64,000 nucleotides of DNA from NCBI GenBank assembly GCA_902628645.1, contig CACONS010000002.1, positions 26,788-90,787 on the forward strand, in the 5' to 3' direction. Under the pieces are notes generated by a model that was not told the origin of the DNA, did not search any database, and worked only from the letters and a program-made list of their open reading frames with translations. The translations under genes were made by a program, and so were the position numbers. The stretch comes from an uncultured Alphaproteobacteria bacterium. GTDB taxonomy: Bacteria; Pseudomonadota; Alphaproteobacteria; HIMB59; GCA-002718135. Shown piece by piece: positions 28,133 to 36,685 of this stretch (positions are counted from its first letter, which is position 1; each line of letters starts with the position of its first letter).

Positions 28133-28155
28133 AACCGGGCTTTTAAAGCCCGGTT
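28133..28155 (-). terminator. Hairpin with T-run between binding-protein and permease genes (first CUT2)
   Basis: GC-rich stem AACCGGGC/GCCCGGTT (arms 28133-28140 and 28148-28155) followed on the minus strand by eight T before the permease ATG. A classic intrinsic-terminator shape inside an operon, so probably partial termination that favours the binding protein. Confidence 0.85.
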
Positions 28156-28168
28156 TGTTTGTAAAAAG

Positions 28169-29134
28169 TTATCTTACAGACATTCCTTTGAATGATCTGA
28201 TTGTTTCAACATCATCTGGGCCAATCATAGCTTTACCAGTGTTGATATCTAGCGCACTTAAACCATACTTATTCATTAAGTATAATTGGTGAACAGACAT
28301 GTAACCTTGGTAATACGGCTGTTGGTCAACAGTAAGTTGAACATAACCTTTGTCCATTTCTTCAAAAACTACGTCAACTAAGTCAAAACCAGCAAGAAGA
28401 ATTTCACCTGGTCCGTAACCTAAGTTTCTTACTGCAGCAGCTGCACCAGCTTCCCAAAATCCTACATCAAGATATGCAGTTGTATTTGGATTAGCTTGTA
28501 CATAAGCTGCAACTCTGTTTCCAACAGTTGAAAGGTCTAAGCCTGATTCAATTTTTTCGTATGTTACGTTTCTGTCAGGATTAGCTGCTTTGTAATCTTC
28601 CATGAAACGAGCAATACCGTTTCCTCTAGTATAAGCCCATGATTGGTTCATGTCTGCTACACCAATTAGAACGTGGATATCTCCATCAGGAAACATTTCA
28701 GAAAGATTAGCTGTTAATTCATAACCAGCTGCTTCTAAGTCTTGTCCAACATATGCTAGTCTGTTACTTCCAGCAGCACCTTCTGGATCATCAGTATTAG
28801 CTGTAATTACTGGAATACCAGCAGCTAATGCTTCATCAACTGCAGCATCAAAGATAGTTGGATTAGTAATTGTAGTTACAATTCCATCTACACCTTGAGC
28901 AATTGAAGACTCTAAGTTTTGTAATTGCTCTTGTTGGTCTCCATCACCTGATAAAGTTAACATTTGGCAATCAGCATTGATTTGTGCACAAGCATCTTTA
29001 AAACCTTTGTGAACAGCAGCCCAGAAAGCGTTATTTGTATCACTGTGCATAACGAAGTTAAATTTATATTCTGCCTTTGCTGAAGTAGCAAATAAAGCTA
29101 CTGAGGCAAGAATAATTGAAGCAAATTTTTTCAT
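28169..29134 (-). CDS. CUT2 sugar-binding protein (periplasmic binding protein 4 family)
   Basis: A 321-residue periplasmic receptor. The signal peptide is cleaved near TSAKA/E (about 21), followed by KFNFVMHSDTNNAFWAAVHK (about 24-43) and QGVDGIVTTITNPTIFDAAV (about 80-99), typical of RbsB/FrcB-like proteins. A strong GGAGG site lies just before the ATG. The codon choice looks richer in G/C than its neighbours, which may reflect high expression. It lies between a Gfo/Idh dehydrogenase upstream and its permease. The ligand is unknown; a cyclitol or monosaccharide is likely. Confidence 0.92.
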   Translation of the reverse strand: MKKFASIILASVALFATSAKAEYKFNFVMHSDTNNAFWAAVHKGFKDACAQINADCQMLTLSGDGDQQEQLQNLESSIAQGVDGIVTTITNPTIFDAAVDEALAAGIPVITANTDDPEGAAGSNRLAYVGQDLEAAGYELTANLSEMFPDGDIHVLIGVADMNQSWAYTRGNGIARFMEDYKAANPDRNVTYEKIESGLDLSTVGNRVAAYVQANPNTTAYLDVGFWEAGAAAAVRNLGYGPGEILLAGFDLVDVVFEEMDKGYVQLTVDQQPYYQGYMSVHQLYLMNKYGLSALDINTGKAMIGPDDVETIRSFKGMSVR

Positions 29135-29175
29135 ATATTCCTCCTATTAATGATGAATTTCTAACAAGAATAGGA

Positions 29176-29186
29176 TTGTTAAACAA
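29176..29186. promoter_or_regulatory. Candidate operator palindrome upstream of the first CUT2 operon
   Basis: TTGTTAAACAA is an inverted repeat with one central base, 42 bases before the binding-protein ATG in the gap after the Gfo/Idh gene. The size and symmetry would suit a small repressor. No cognate regulator gene is in the window, so support is weak. Confidence 0.2.
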
Positions 29187-29234
29187 GGAGAAATATCGGT
29201 ATTCGAAAGTAAAAATAGCGCAGGGAGTACCGAC

Positions 29235-30395
29235 TCATTTCTGAGTGTCAACTTTAAGCAATTTTTTGACAGAATCATCCCCAAGTGGCTCAGGTTTTAA
29301 ACATGTTGTTCGAAGTTGGATGTCTTCCATCTTAGATGATGATAGCATTGTGCACTCTATTAAATCTAATACATGAAGAGCAAGTTCACTATTACATCTA
29401 TGTTTCCTATTGTTCTCCATTGAATCAATCATTTCTGCTAAACCAATACCTCTATAATTAGCTTGTTTTGGAGCTTCATTACTTCTTCCACTATGATTTA
29501 TAATATTTGTTTTTCCTAGAGGTTTATCTTCAACACTTATATCTCTCCATTCAGATCCAAGTTCACCTGATATTGATACTGGGCCTCCAAACATATTTGG
29601 ATCAGGAACAACTATTGAACCATTAGTACCATAAAGCTCCATGTGATTACGTTTATGATTTAAAACATCAAAAGAAATAAAACCTTGAATCATTGCTTTA
29701 TTATGAAACTCAATGTTCAACATATAAGAAGTTGGAATATCAACAGAAAACATTTTTCCTTTTTTTGGACCTGCTTTGTATTCTCGATTTTCAAAAAACT
29801 TCATTCCTCTACCTGTTACACTTTTTGCTGGACCGAGAAGATTAACTAGAGTTGTAAAAAAATATGGACCCATATCGATTACTGGTCCTCCCCCTTCTTG
29901 AAACCATGATTCAGGATTTGGATGAAAATCTTGAACACCTGGAAAAGCAAATACAAAATTACCTGTTAAAATTTGACCAATGTCATTGTTATCAACTATT
30001 TTTCTTGCAAGCTGTCCGCCGCCGCCTAAGAAGGTATCAGGTGCGTTTCCAAGGTATAAATTATTTTTAGATGCAAGGTTTAATAGATTTTTCGCATCAC
30101 TGTATTTAACACTCATTGGTTTTTCACAATAAACATGTTTATTTGAATCAAGTGCTAATTTAGATATTTCATAATGCGCTTGTGGAATTGTAAGATTGAG
30201 AATAATATCTATGTTCTTATCATTAAGTATTTCATCGACTGATAAAGGAATAATATTATATTGCTCAGCTGTTTTTTTGGTAGCATCTAAGTTGATATCA
30301 GCGCAAGCGACAAAATTTAAATTATTAAAATATTCTTCAGCTCGCATGTAAGTTTCAAGAATGTTTCCACATCCAATAATTCCTATATTTTTCAT
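29235..30395 (-). CDS. Gfo/Idh/MocA family NAD(P)-dependent oxidoreductase
   Basis: A 386-residue sugar/cyclitol dehydrogenase. The Rossmann motif is GIIGCGNILETYM (about 5-17), the catalytic Lys is in HVYCEKPMSVKY (about 91-102) and the C-terminal substrate domain contains the active-site region GGGPVIDMGPYF (about 166-177). It is transcribed towards the CUT2 binding-protein gene 100 bases away. IolG and MocA are members of this family, and IolD is nearby at 38850, so inositol-type substrates are plausible; the substrate cannot be read from sequence. Confidence 0.88.
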   Translation of the reverse strand: MKNIGIIGCGNILETYMRAEEYFNNLNFVACADINLDATKKTAEQYNIIPLSVDEILNDKNIDIILNLTIPQAHYEISKLALDSNKHVYCEKPMSVKYSDAKNLLNLASKNNLYLGNAPDTFLGGGGQLARKIVDNNDIGQILTGNFVFAFPGVQDFHPNPESWFQEGGGPVIDMGPYFFTTLVNLLGPAKSVTGRGMKFFENREYKAGPKKGKMFSVDIPTSYMLNIEFHNKAMIQGFISFDVLNHKRNHMELYGTNGSIVVPDPNMFGGPVSISGELGSEWRDISVEDKPLGKTNIINHSGRSNEAPKQANYRGIGLAEMIDSMENNRKHRCNSELALHVLDLIECTMLSSSKMEDIQLRTTCLKPEPLGDDSVKKLLKVDTQK

Positions 30396-30515
30396 AGATT
30401 AACTATTTATATGCGAAATAAGTAAAAGATTAAATTAGAAAATTATTAGATCTTTTTTCTATAATAAAAATTTTTTATTCTTTTATTTTATAAACATAGG
30501 TACTATTATCCTTAT

Positions 30516-31493
30516 ATGAAACAAAGATTTGGTGCTGGGATTTGGCACTTTGCGACATATGTAGATAGGTATAATACTGAAGGCTATGGTGAACCTAGAA
30601 GTGTGCTAGATGCAATAAAGTTAGCAGGACAAGTTAATGATTTATCAGTTGTTGATATAAATTATCCTTATTTTGGTGGTTCTTTTTCAAATCAGCAAAT
30701 AAAAGATGAGCTAGATAAAGTTAATTTGGAGGTAATCGGTATTACACCTGAAATTTATACAAAAGAGTTTAGAAAGGGAGCTTTTACAAATCCTGATCCA
30801 GGTATTCGTAACAAAGCTCATGAACTTATTACCGAAGCTTGTGAAGCAGTAAGATTCTTTAATGCAGCTTATGTTAAATTATGGCCTGGTCAAGATGGTT
30901 GGGACTACCCTTTTCAAGTTGATCATGGAACTTTATGGAAAAACTCCATGGATGGAGTAGCAAGATTAGCGAGTGAAAATCCAGATCTTAAATTTGTAAT
31001 TGAGTACAAACCACGTGAGCCTAGAGTTAAAATGAGTTATGATTCTGTTTCAAGAACTTTACTAGGAATAGAAAAAATAGGACTTCCAAATATTGGAATA
31101 TTACTGGATTTTGGACATGCAATTTACGGAGGTGAATCAGCAGCTGACTCTGCACAATTAGCAATAGATTATGGTCGTTTATTTGGAATGGATGTAAACG
31201 ATAATTATAGATCTTGGGATGATGATCTAATAGCTGGTAGTTTGCACCCAATAGAAATATTTGAATTTTTTTATGTCTTGAAAAAGAATAATTGGAAAGG
31301 AGTTTGGCAACTTGATCAATTTCCTTTTAGAGAAGATAGCGTACAAATGGCTAATCAAGCTATAGATTTCTTAAAATCTATTGATAAAGCTTTGGATGAT
31401 TTAGATATGAAGGCTCTTGAAGAAGCACAATCTAGTCATGATGCTATGACAGCCTTAAAAATTGCTCAAAAATCTCTCTACAAATTTTTGTAA
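30516..31493 (+). CDS. Sugar isomerase/epimerase, xylose isomerase-like TIM barrel
   Basis: A 325-residue AP-endonuclease-2-type TIM barrel. Probable metal ligands are Glu in [10 protein letters not shown] (about 155-164), Asp/His in [11 protein letters not shown] (about 193-203), MDVNDNY (about 224-230) and Asp/Gln in [11 protein letters not shown] (about 263-273). It is the only plus-strand gene in this part of the island and faces the FGGY kinase tail to tail with one base between. Relatives include inosose dehydratases, ketose 3-epimerases and D-apiose or rhamnose isomerases. Proximity to the kinase and split transketolase makes an aldose-ketose isomerase feeding them attractive. Confidence 0.82.
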   Translation: MKQRFGAGIWHFATYVDRYNTEGYGEPRSVLDAIKLAGQVNDLSVVDINYPYFGGSFSNQQIKDELDKVNLEVIGITPEIYTKEFRKGAFTNPDPGIRNKAHELITEACEAVRFFNAAYVKLWPGQDGWDYPFQVDHGTLWKNSMDGVARLASENPDLKFVIEYKPREPRVKMSYDSVSRTLLGIEKIGLPNIGILLDFGHAIYGGESAADSAQLAIDYGRLFGMDVNDNYRSWDDDLIAGSLHPIEIFEFFYVLKKNNWKGVWQLDQFPFREDSVQMANQAIDFLKSIDKALDDLDMKALEEAQSSHDAMTALKIAQKSLYKFL

Positions 31494-31494
31494 T

Positions 31495-32961
31495 TTATAG
31501 ATAAAATTTTTTCAAAACAAATTTCCAGTTTTCGTAGCTTTGATTTGCTTCTATGTCCTTTGAAGGAGCATAAATAAAGTACTTTTGTTTGAGTTTTTTT
31601 ATTTCTTTAAAATTTTTTTTAATATTCATACCTAGTAAACCCATCATTAATGCTCCATAAGAAGACATATCTTGATAATTGGTAACATAAATTTTTTTAT
31701 TTAAAATATTTGTTAGAAACTGCATAAATGACGTATTCGAGACGATACCTCCATCTATATATATTTCATTATATTTTATTTTATTTTTAACCTCTAAATC
31801 AACTAAATAGTCTTTTATTTGAAATGCTATAGACTCGAGAGCTGCTCTTATAATTTGATTTTTATTAATAGCAGGTGTTAAACCATGAATCAAAGCCTTG
31901 CTATTAGGTTTCCAATATGGAGAACTCAAGCCTACAAAAGCAGGCACAAAAACTACACCTTCAGTATTTTTAGTTTTAGTAAAAATCTTATTTATTTGAT
32001 TTTCATTTCTAATAATTTTTAAATTATTTTTTAACCAACCTAATGTAGCGCCTGCGTAATTAATTAAACATTCATATGAATATGATGGTTTATTTTTATA
32101 AACATAAGAAAGCGTGGTTATAATATTATTATTATATTCAAATGATTGTCCAATGTTTGTTAATATTGAAGCACCAGTTCCTAATGTAATTTTAGTATTA
32201 CCCTTGTTGAAACAGTGATTTGCAAATATCGAAGCTTGTGAGTCACCAATGACTCCTGAAATAGGAATATTTTTTTTTAATAAACCATTAAAATTTGTGT
32301 ATCCAAATATTGAAGAACTTTCTCTAACATCTGGTAAATTTTGTAAATTTAAATTAAATAATTTTAATAGATCTTTGCTCCAACATAGAGAACTATTATC
32401 AAAAAAAAGAGTTCTTGATGCATTTGTAAAATCAGTACAATATATTTTTTGATTGGTTAATCGATAAATTAGATATGTATCTATTGTCCCAAATAAAGCA
32501 GTACCATTCTTTAATTTGTCTTTAATTTTTTTATTTGAATTTAATAATTCTCTTAACTTCGAGGCAGGAAAATAAGTATCTAAAGTAAGACCTGTCTTTT
32601 TTTTAATTAGTTTTTTATTTTTTATTGACTTATTTATTTTATCACAAACTTTTTGTCCTCGTCTACATTGCCAAACAATTGCATTGTGTAGAGGTTTACC
32701 TGAGTTTTTATCAAAAATTACAAAAGTTTCCCTCTGATTTGTAATACTAAGGAATAAATCTTTTTCAAATTTTATCTTTTTTGAAATTTTTCTAACTAAA
32801 AAAAAAATATTACTAATTATTTCATTTGCATCATGCTCTACATAACCGTAAGATTTTTGGATTTGTTTATGTGGTTTGGAATATTTAGATATAAGTTTAA
32901 ATTTTTTATTATATAAAAAAATTGTAGAAGATGAAGTACTTTGATCAATTGATAAATACAT
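31495..32961 (-). CDS. FGGY carbohydrate kinase (glycerol kinase-like)
   Basis: A 488-residue FGGY kinase. The start is the ATG at 32961 overlapping the stop of the transketolase subunit (TAATG). The N-terminal domain has DQSTSSSTIFLYN (about 6-18), SYGYVEHDANEI (about 40-51) and TNQRETFVIF (about 76-85); IVWQCRRGQKVC follows at about 95-106 and GVIGDSQASIFANH at about 238-251. The NQRET, WQ-RR and GD-Q motifs are those of glycerol kinase. The context (split transketolase, CUT2 importer) instead suggests a branched or short ketose such as apulose. Glycerol kinase proper remains possible. Confidence 0.85.
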   Translation of the reverse strand: MYLSIDQSTSSSTIFLYNKKFKLISKYSKPHKQIQKSYGYVEHDANEIISNIFFLVRKISKKIKFEKDLFLSITNQRETFVIFDKNSGKPLHNAIVWQCRRGQKVCDKINKSIKNKKLIKKKTGLTLDTYFPASKLRELLNSNKKIKDKLKNGTALFGTIDTYLIYRLTNQKIYCTDFTNASRTLFFDNSSLCWSKDLLKLFNLNLQNLPDVRESSSIFGYTNFNGLLKKNIPISGVIGDSQASIFANHCFNKGNTKITLGTGASILTNIGQSFEYNNNIITTLSYVYKNKPSYSYECLINYAGATLGWLKNNLKIIRNENQINKIFTKTKNTEGVVFVPAFVGLSSPYWKPNSKALIHGLTPAINKNQIIRAALESIAFQIKDYLVDLEVKNKIKYNEIYIDGGIVSNTSFMQFLTNILNKKIYVTNYQDMSSYGALMMGLLGMNIKKNFKEIKKLKQKYFIYAPSKDIEANQSYENWKFVLKKFYL

Positions 32962-33893
32962 TAACAAATTAGGTCTTTTGCAATTTCTGCTAATGTCTTT
33001 GGAGACATATTATAATAGTTAAGCACATCACTTTGTGATCCATTGACCATGTATTCATCAGGAAAACCAATAATCTTAAAATTGGTTGTTATTTTTTTTT
33101 GTACTAAAATACCTGCACATTTTTCTCCAAGACCTCCGTTTTCACTATGCTCTTCTACAGTTATGATTCCTTTAGTATCTTTAATAGATTGTAAAAAAAG
33201 ATCTTCATCAAATGGCTTAATAGTGTGCATACTTACAAGTGTGCATTCAAAATTATCTTTTTCAAGTATTTCTATTGCTTGATATGCTCTTTGAACAGTC
33301 TCCCCTGTTGCAATAAAAACTAAATCTTTACCTTCTTTTACTTTAATTCCCTTGCCTATTTTAAATGATTGATAATCACTATGTATTTTTTGCATTGGTT
33401 TTTTTCCGAATCTTATAAATAATGGTTCACTATAATTTACCGCTGATTTAATTACTTCTTGAGTTTCGAAATTATCACATGGGATAACAATGTTTAGGTT
33501 ATTAATAGCTCTTAAGACAGCAATATCATGAATAGAATGATGTGTAGATCCTAGTTGACCATAACTAACACCAGAACTAATTCCAACGAGTGTAACGGGG
33601 TGATTAGAGTAAGCAATATCATTTTTTATTTGCTCTAAAGCCCTTGCAGTTAAAAAACTAGAAGGTGATACTCCAAATACTTTTTTTCCTACAGCTGAGA
33701 GGCCTGCACAAATTCCAACTAAATTCTGCTCCGCAATTCCAACTTCAACAATTTGGTCTGGAAGCTCTTTTCCAAAATTTGTTAATTTTCCAGACCCCCT
33801 AGAGTCACTTGTAACAACAATGATATCTTTATCTTTTTTTGCAAGAGAAAGTAAGATTTCTGCAAAAATTTCTAGGTTTGCTTTTTCAATCAT
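32961..33893 (-). CDS. Transketolase, C-terminal subunit
   Basis: The pyrimidine-binding plus C-terminal half of a split transketolase (310 residues from the ATG at 33893; an upstream in-frame TTG is less likely). The activating Glu is in VGIAEQNLVGICAGLSA (about 51-67), followed by FLTARALEQIKND (about 80-92) and YGQLGSTHHS (about 110-119). The C-terminal domain is present from about 190. The ATG overlaps the end of the N-subunit gene, so the two chains are made together and form the heteromeric enzyme. No full-length transketolase gene is in the window. Confidence 0.92.
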   Translation of the reverse strand: MIEKANLEIFAEILLSLAKKDKDIIVVTSDSRGSGKLTNFGKELPDQIVEVGIAEQNLVGICAGLSAVGKKVFGVSPSSFLTARALEQIKNDIAYSNHPVTLVGISSGVSYGQLGSTHHSIHDIAVLRAINNLNIVIPCDNFETQEVIKSAVNYSEPLFIRFGKKPMQKIHSDYQSFKIGKGIKVKEGKDLVFIATGETVQRAYQAIEILEKDNFECTLVSMHTIKPFDEDLFLQSIKDTKGIITVEEHSENGGLGEKCAGILVQKKITTNFKIIGFPDEYMVNGSQSDVLNYYNMSPKTLAEIAKDLIC

Positions 33894-34719
33894 TTCCAAA
33901 GTTTAATTTTTGTTTTTCTAACTCTTTTAAAGCATCACGGAATTCAGTTTCAGTTGGAACTTTATGATGCCATACAACTTCATTTTCAATAAAACTTATT
34001 CCACTTCCTTTAGTAGTATTAGCAATTATAAGATTGGTTTTATTTTCTTCAAAAGGAATTTTTTTAAATATTTTTTCGAGTTCTTTTACAGAATTTCCAT
34101 TTACTTCTTGAACTGCAAGTCCAAAAGATAAAAATTTTTCTTTTAGTGGTTCAATGGGATTTACATCTTCAGTCTTTCCAGTAATTTGAAGCCTATTTCT
34201 ATCAATAATAATAATTAAGTTATCTAATTTGTATTTATTAGCTGACATTAATCCTTCCCATATTGAGCCTTCACTAAGTTCACCATCACCTAAAAGCGTA
34301 AAAACATTATATGGTTTTTTATCAAGTTTTAGCCCTATTGCCATACCTACTGCAACTGATAATCCGTGTCCTAAAGCTCCTGTATTATGTTCAATACCTC
34401 TAATCTTCCTTGTTGGATGTCCAATAAAATGTGATTTAAAATTGTTAAGAGTATTTAATTCCTTTCTTGTATAAAAACCTTTGTCACATAATACTGTATA
34501 CAAAGCTTCTACTGAATGTCCTTTGCTTTGAATATAATGATTTCTATCTACAGAATTAAAATTACTTGGATTTATTTCTAAAATATTGTTGTACAATACA
34601 TTTAATATATCAATACAAGATAAACTTCCCGCTGTATGACCAGCACCACTATTATAGATAATTTCTAAGATTGTTTTTCTGTATTCTATAGATTTTAATT
34701 GAAGATCTTTGATATTCAT
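33886..34719 (-). CDS. Transketolase, N-terminal subunit
   Basis: The thiamine-diphosphate pyrophosphate-binding half (277 residues). His in GAGHTAGSLSCIDIL (about 26-40), GHPTRKIRGIEHNTGALGHG (about 95-114) and the ThDP motif GDGELSEGSIWEG (about 144-156) ending at the Asp/Asn of IIIDRNRLQ (about 171-179) are all present. It lies 32 bases after the CUT2 ATPase gene. Split transketolases are known for 1-deoxy-sugar and apulose-4-phosphate chemistry as well as generic pentose phosphates. Confidence 0.92.
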   Translation of the reverse strand: MNIKDLQLKSIEYRKTILEIIYNSGAGHTAGSLSCIDILNVLYNNILEINPSNFNSVDRNHYIQSKGHSVEALYTVLCDKGFYTRKELNTLNNFKSHFIGHPTRKIRGIEHNTGALGHGLSVAVGMAIGLKLDKKPYNVFTLLGDGELSEGSIWEGLMSANKYKLDNLIIIIDRNRLQITGKTEDVNPIEPLKEKFLSFGLAVQEVNGNSVKELEKIFKKIPFEENKTNLIIANTTKGSGISFIENEVVWHHKVPTETEFRDALKELEKQKLNFGND

Positions 34720-34751
34720 AAAAGATAAGTAATTTTAAATTACTTTCTAGA

Positions 34752-35519
34752 CTAATTTGATTTAGGAGGTTCCTTGGCACCAGTCATAAAAGCAACCGCA
34801 TCAGACATTTCATATTCTTTTGGATCAATTACACAAAGTCTCGTACCTAATCTATGAATATGAATCCTATCAGCAACTTCAAATACATGAGGCATGTTAT
34901 GTGAAATTAAAATTATTGGTATGTTTCTTGCTCTTACTTCTCCTATTAACTCTAATACTCTTCTGCTTTCTTTTACTCCCAATGCAGCTGTTGGTTCGTC
35001 CATAATAACTACTTTAGTTCCAAAAGATGTAGCTCTCGCAACTGCAACACCCTGACGTTGTCCACCTGATAAAGTTTCAACTAATTGATTAATATTCTGG
35101 ATTGTTAATAAACCTAAATCGGATAATCTTTTTCTTGCTTCTTCTGCCATAGCTTTTTGATCTAAAAATCTAAGAAATTTTCCAATAAAGCCTTTTTGTC
35201 TTATTTCTCTTCCTAAAAACATATTATCAGTTATTGATAAAGCTGGTGAGAGTGCAAGATTTTGATACACAGTTTCAATTCCTAATGTCCTAGCTTCAAT
35301 TGGAGATGTGAATGAAACATTTTTTCCATCTAATAAAATTTCTCCACTATCTGGTCTTACTGCACCACATAGAACTTTAATAAGAGTAGATTTTCCAGCT
35401 CCATTATCACCAATTACTCCAAGTACTTCTCCAGGATAAAGTTCTAAATTAGCACTTTCTAGAGCAACAACTGTTCCATATTTTTTTGATAAATTTTTTG
35501 CAACAAGAACTGGTTCCAT
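34752..35519 (-). CDS. CUT2 sugar ABC transporter ATP-binding protein (single domain)
   Basis: A 255-residue ATPase with Walker A GDNGAGKSTLI (about 36-46), signature LSGGQRQG (about 145-152) and Walker B VVIMDEPTAAL (about 165-175). It is a single-domain FrcA type like the one at 26407 but a different sequence. The ATG overlaps the permease stop. It is followed by transketolase genes with a short gap, consistent with one long operon from 37705 to 31495. Confidence 0.92.
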   Translation of the reverse strand: MEPVLVAKNLSKKYGTVVALESANLELYPGEVLGVIGDNGAGKSTLIKVLCGAVRPDSGEILLDGKNVSFTSPIEARTLGIETVYQNLALSPALSITDNMFLGREIRQKGFIGKFLRFLDQKAMAEEARKRLSDLGLLTIQNINQLVETLSGGQRQGVAVARATSFGTKVVIMDEPTAALGVKESRRVLELIGEVRARNIPIILISHNMPHVFEVADRIHIHRLGTRLCVIDPKEYEMSDAVAFMTGAKEPPKSN

Positions 35520-36613
35520 TAATTTGAAACCTTTCTAATCCACTGATCAATTCCAACTGCAATAATAATCAAGCAACCTAATGCAAATCTTTGCCATAAT
35601 ACATCCAATCCAGCAATTGATAGGCCTGAGCTAAAAACACCAACGATTAAAGCCCCAAACAATGAGCCTATTATTGTGCCCCTTCCACCAAACAAGGATG
35701 TTCCTCCAATTACTACTGCTGTAATTGAATCTAAATTTCCTTCATAGAAACTTGTTGGTGAAACTGACCCAACTCGTCCAATTGAAACCCATGCTCCAAT
35801 TGCAATAACCAATCCTGCAACTGCATAAATTGATACAAGCATTCTATCTGTTCGAATTCCTGAGAGTTCTGCTGCCTCTTTATCATCTCCAATTGCATAT
35901 ACATGCCTTCCCCAAGCTGTTTTGTTTAATAAGAACCACAAAAAAACAAAAATGGCTATCATAAGAAATGCGCCGTAAGTAAAAACAAAACCTCCTAAAT
36001 TAATTCTTTCACCCCAAAAATGAAGAAGAGGTGCGTTTATTTCAATATCTGAGCTTCTAATTGATTGTGAGCCTGTAAAGAAAATTACTAATGCAAAAAA
36101 TATATTCCATGTACCTAAAGTAACTATGAAAGGTGGGAGTCGTAGTCTAGTAACCAATAAACCATTAATTGCACCAGTTGCTACTCCTACGATCATACCA
36201 ACAATTATTGCAGGTAGCGTTGGCATACCCATCTCTACAGATAATTTACCCATAAATACAGATGCCAAAACCATCATAGCCGCAACACTCAAATCAATTC
36301 CTGCTGTTAAAATAATTAATGTTTGTGCAGCAGCCAAAATACCGACTATTGTTACCTGCTGAACTATGAGAGATAGATTAAAAGCTGAAAAAAACTTTCC
36401 ACCAGCTATAAACCCAAAGGCAATAACACTTAATATTAATATTATTACTGGAACTATAGTTGGATTACCGTGAAGAAAATGTTGAATTTTTTTTAGTGTA
36501 GATTGATTTCCTAGATCAAATGTGTGATGATCTTGATTTTTAGAGCCTATTTCATCTTTAAAATTAGGTTGCTCACTTAAATCTTTCTCAATGTTATCAG
36601 GTCTATTATTCAT
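35519..36613 (-). CDS. CUT2 sugar ABC transporter permease (RbsC/FrcC type)
   Basis: A 364-residue permease with a charged cytoplasmic N-terminus of about 45 residues before the first helix. Family motifs are LTAGIDLSVAAMMVLAS (about 102-118), FIVTLGTWNIFFAL (about 162-175) and ITAVVIGGTSLFGGRGTIIG (about 296-315). The N-terminal extension is longer than in the 27146 paralogue. It forms an importer with 34752 and 36686. Confidence 0.93.
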   Translation of the reverse strand: MNNRPDNIEKDLSEQPNFKDEIGSKNQDHHTFDLGNQSTLKKIQHFLHGNPTIVPVIILILSVIAFGFIAGGKFFSAFNLSLIVQQVTIVGILAAAQTLIILTAGIDLSVAAMMVLASVFMGKLSVEMGMPTLPAIIVGMIVGVATGAINGLLVTRLRLPPFIVTLGTWNIFFALVIFFTGSQSIRSSDIEINAPLLHFWGERINLGGFVFTYGAFLMIAIFVFLWFLLNKTAWGRHVYAIGDDKEAAELSGIRTDRMLVSIYAVAGLVIAIGAWVSIGRVGSVSPTSFYEGNLDSITAVVIGGTSLFGGRGTIIGSLFGALIVGVFSSGLSIAGLDVLWQRFALGCLIIIAVGIDQWIRKVSN

Positions 36614-36641
36614 GAATCTTTTTTATAAATCATTAAGAATA

Positions 36642-36665
36642 TCAGGGCAGAATATTCTGCCCTGA
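36642..36665 (-). terminator. Perfect 24-base palindrome between binding-protein and permease genes (second CUT2)
   Basis: Arms 36642-36653 and 36654-36665 (core CAGGGCAGAAT) are exact complements. On the minus strand it lies 21 bases after the binding-protein stop. It has no T-run, so it more likely protects the upstream mRNA's 3' end than terminates strongly. Confidence 0.65.
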
Positions 36666-36685
36666 AGTACTAATTTATTTTTTCA

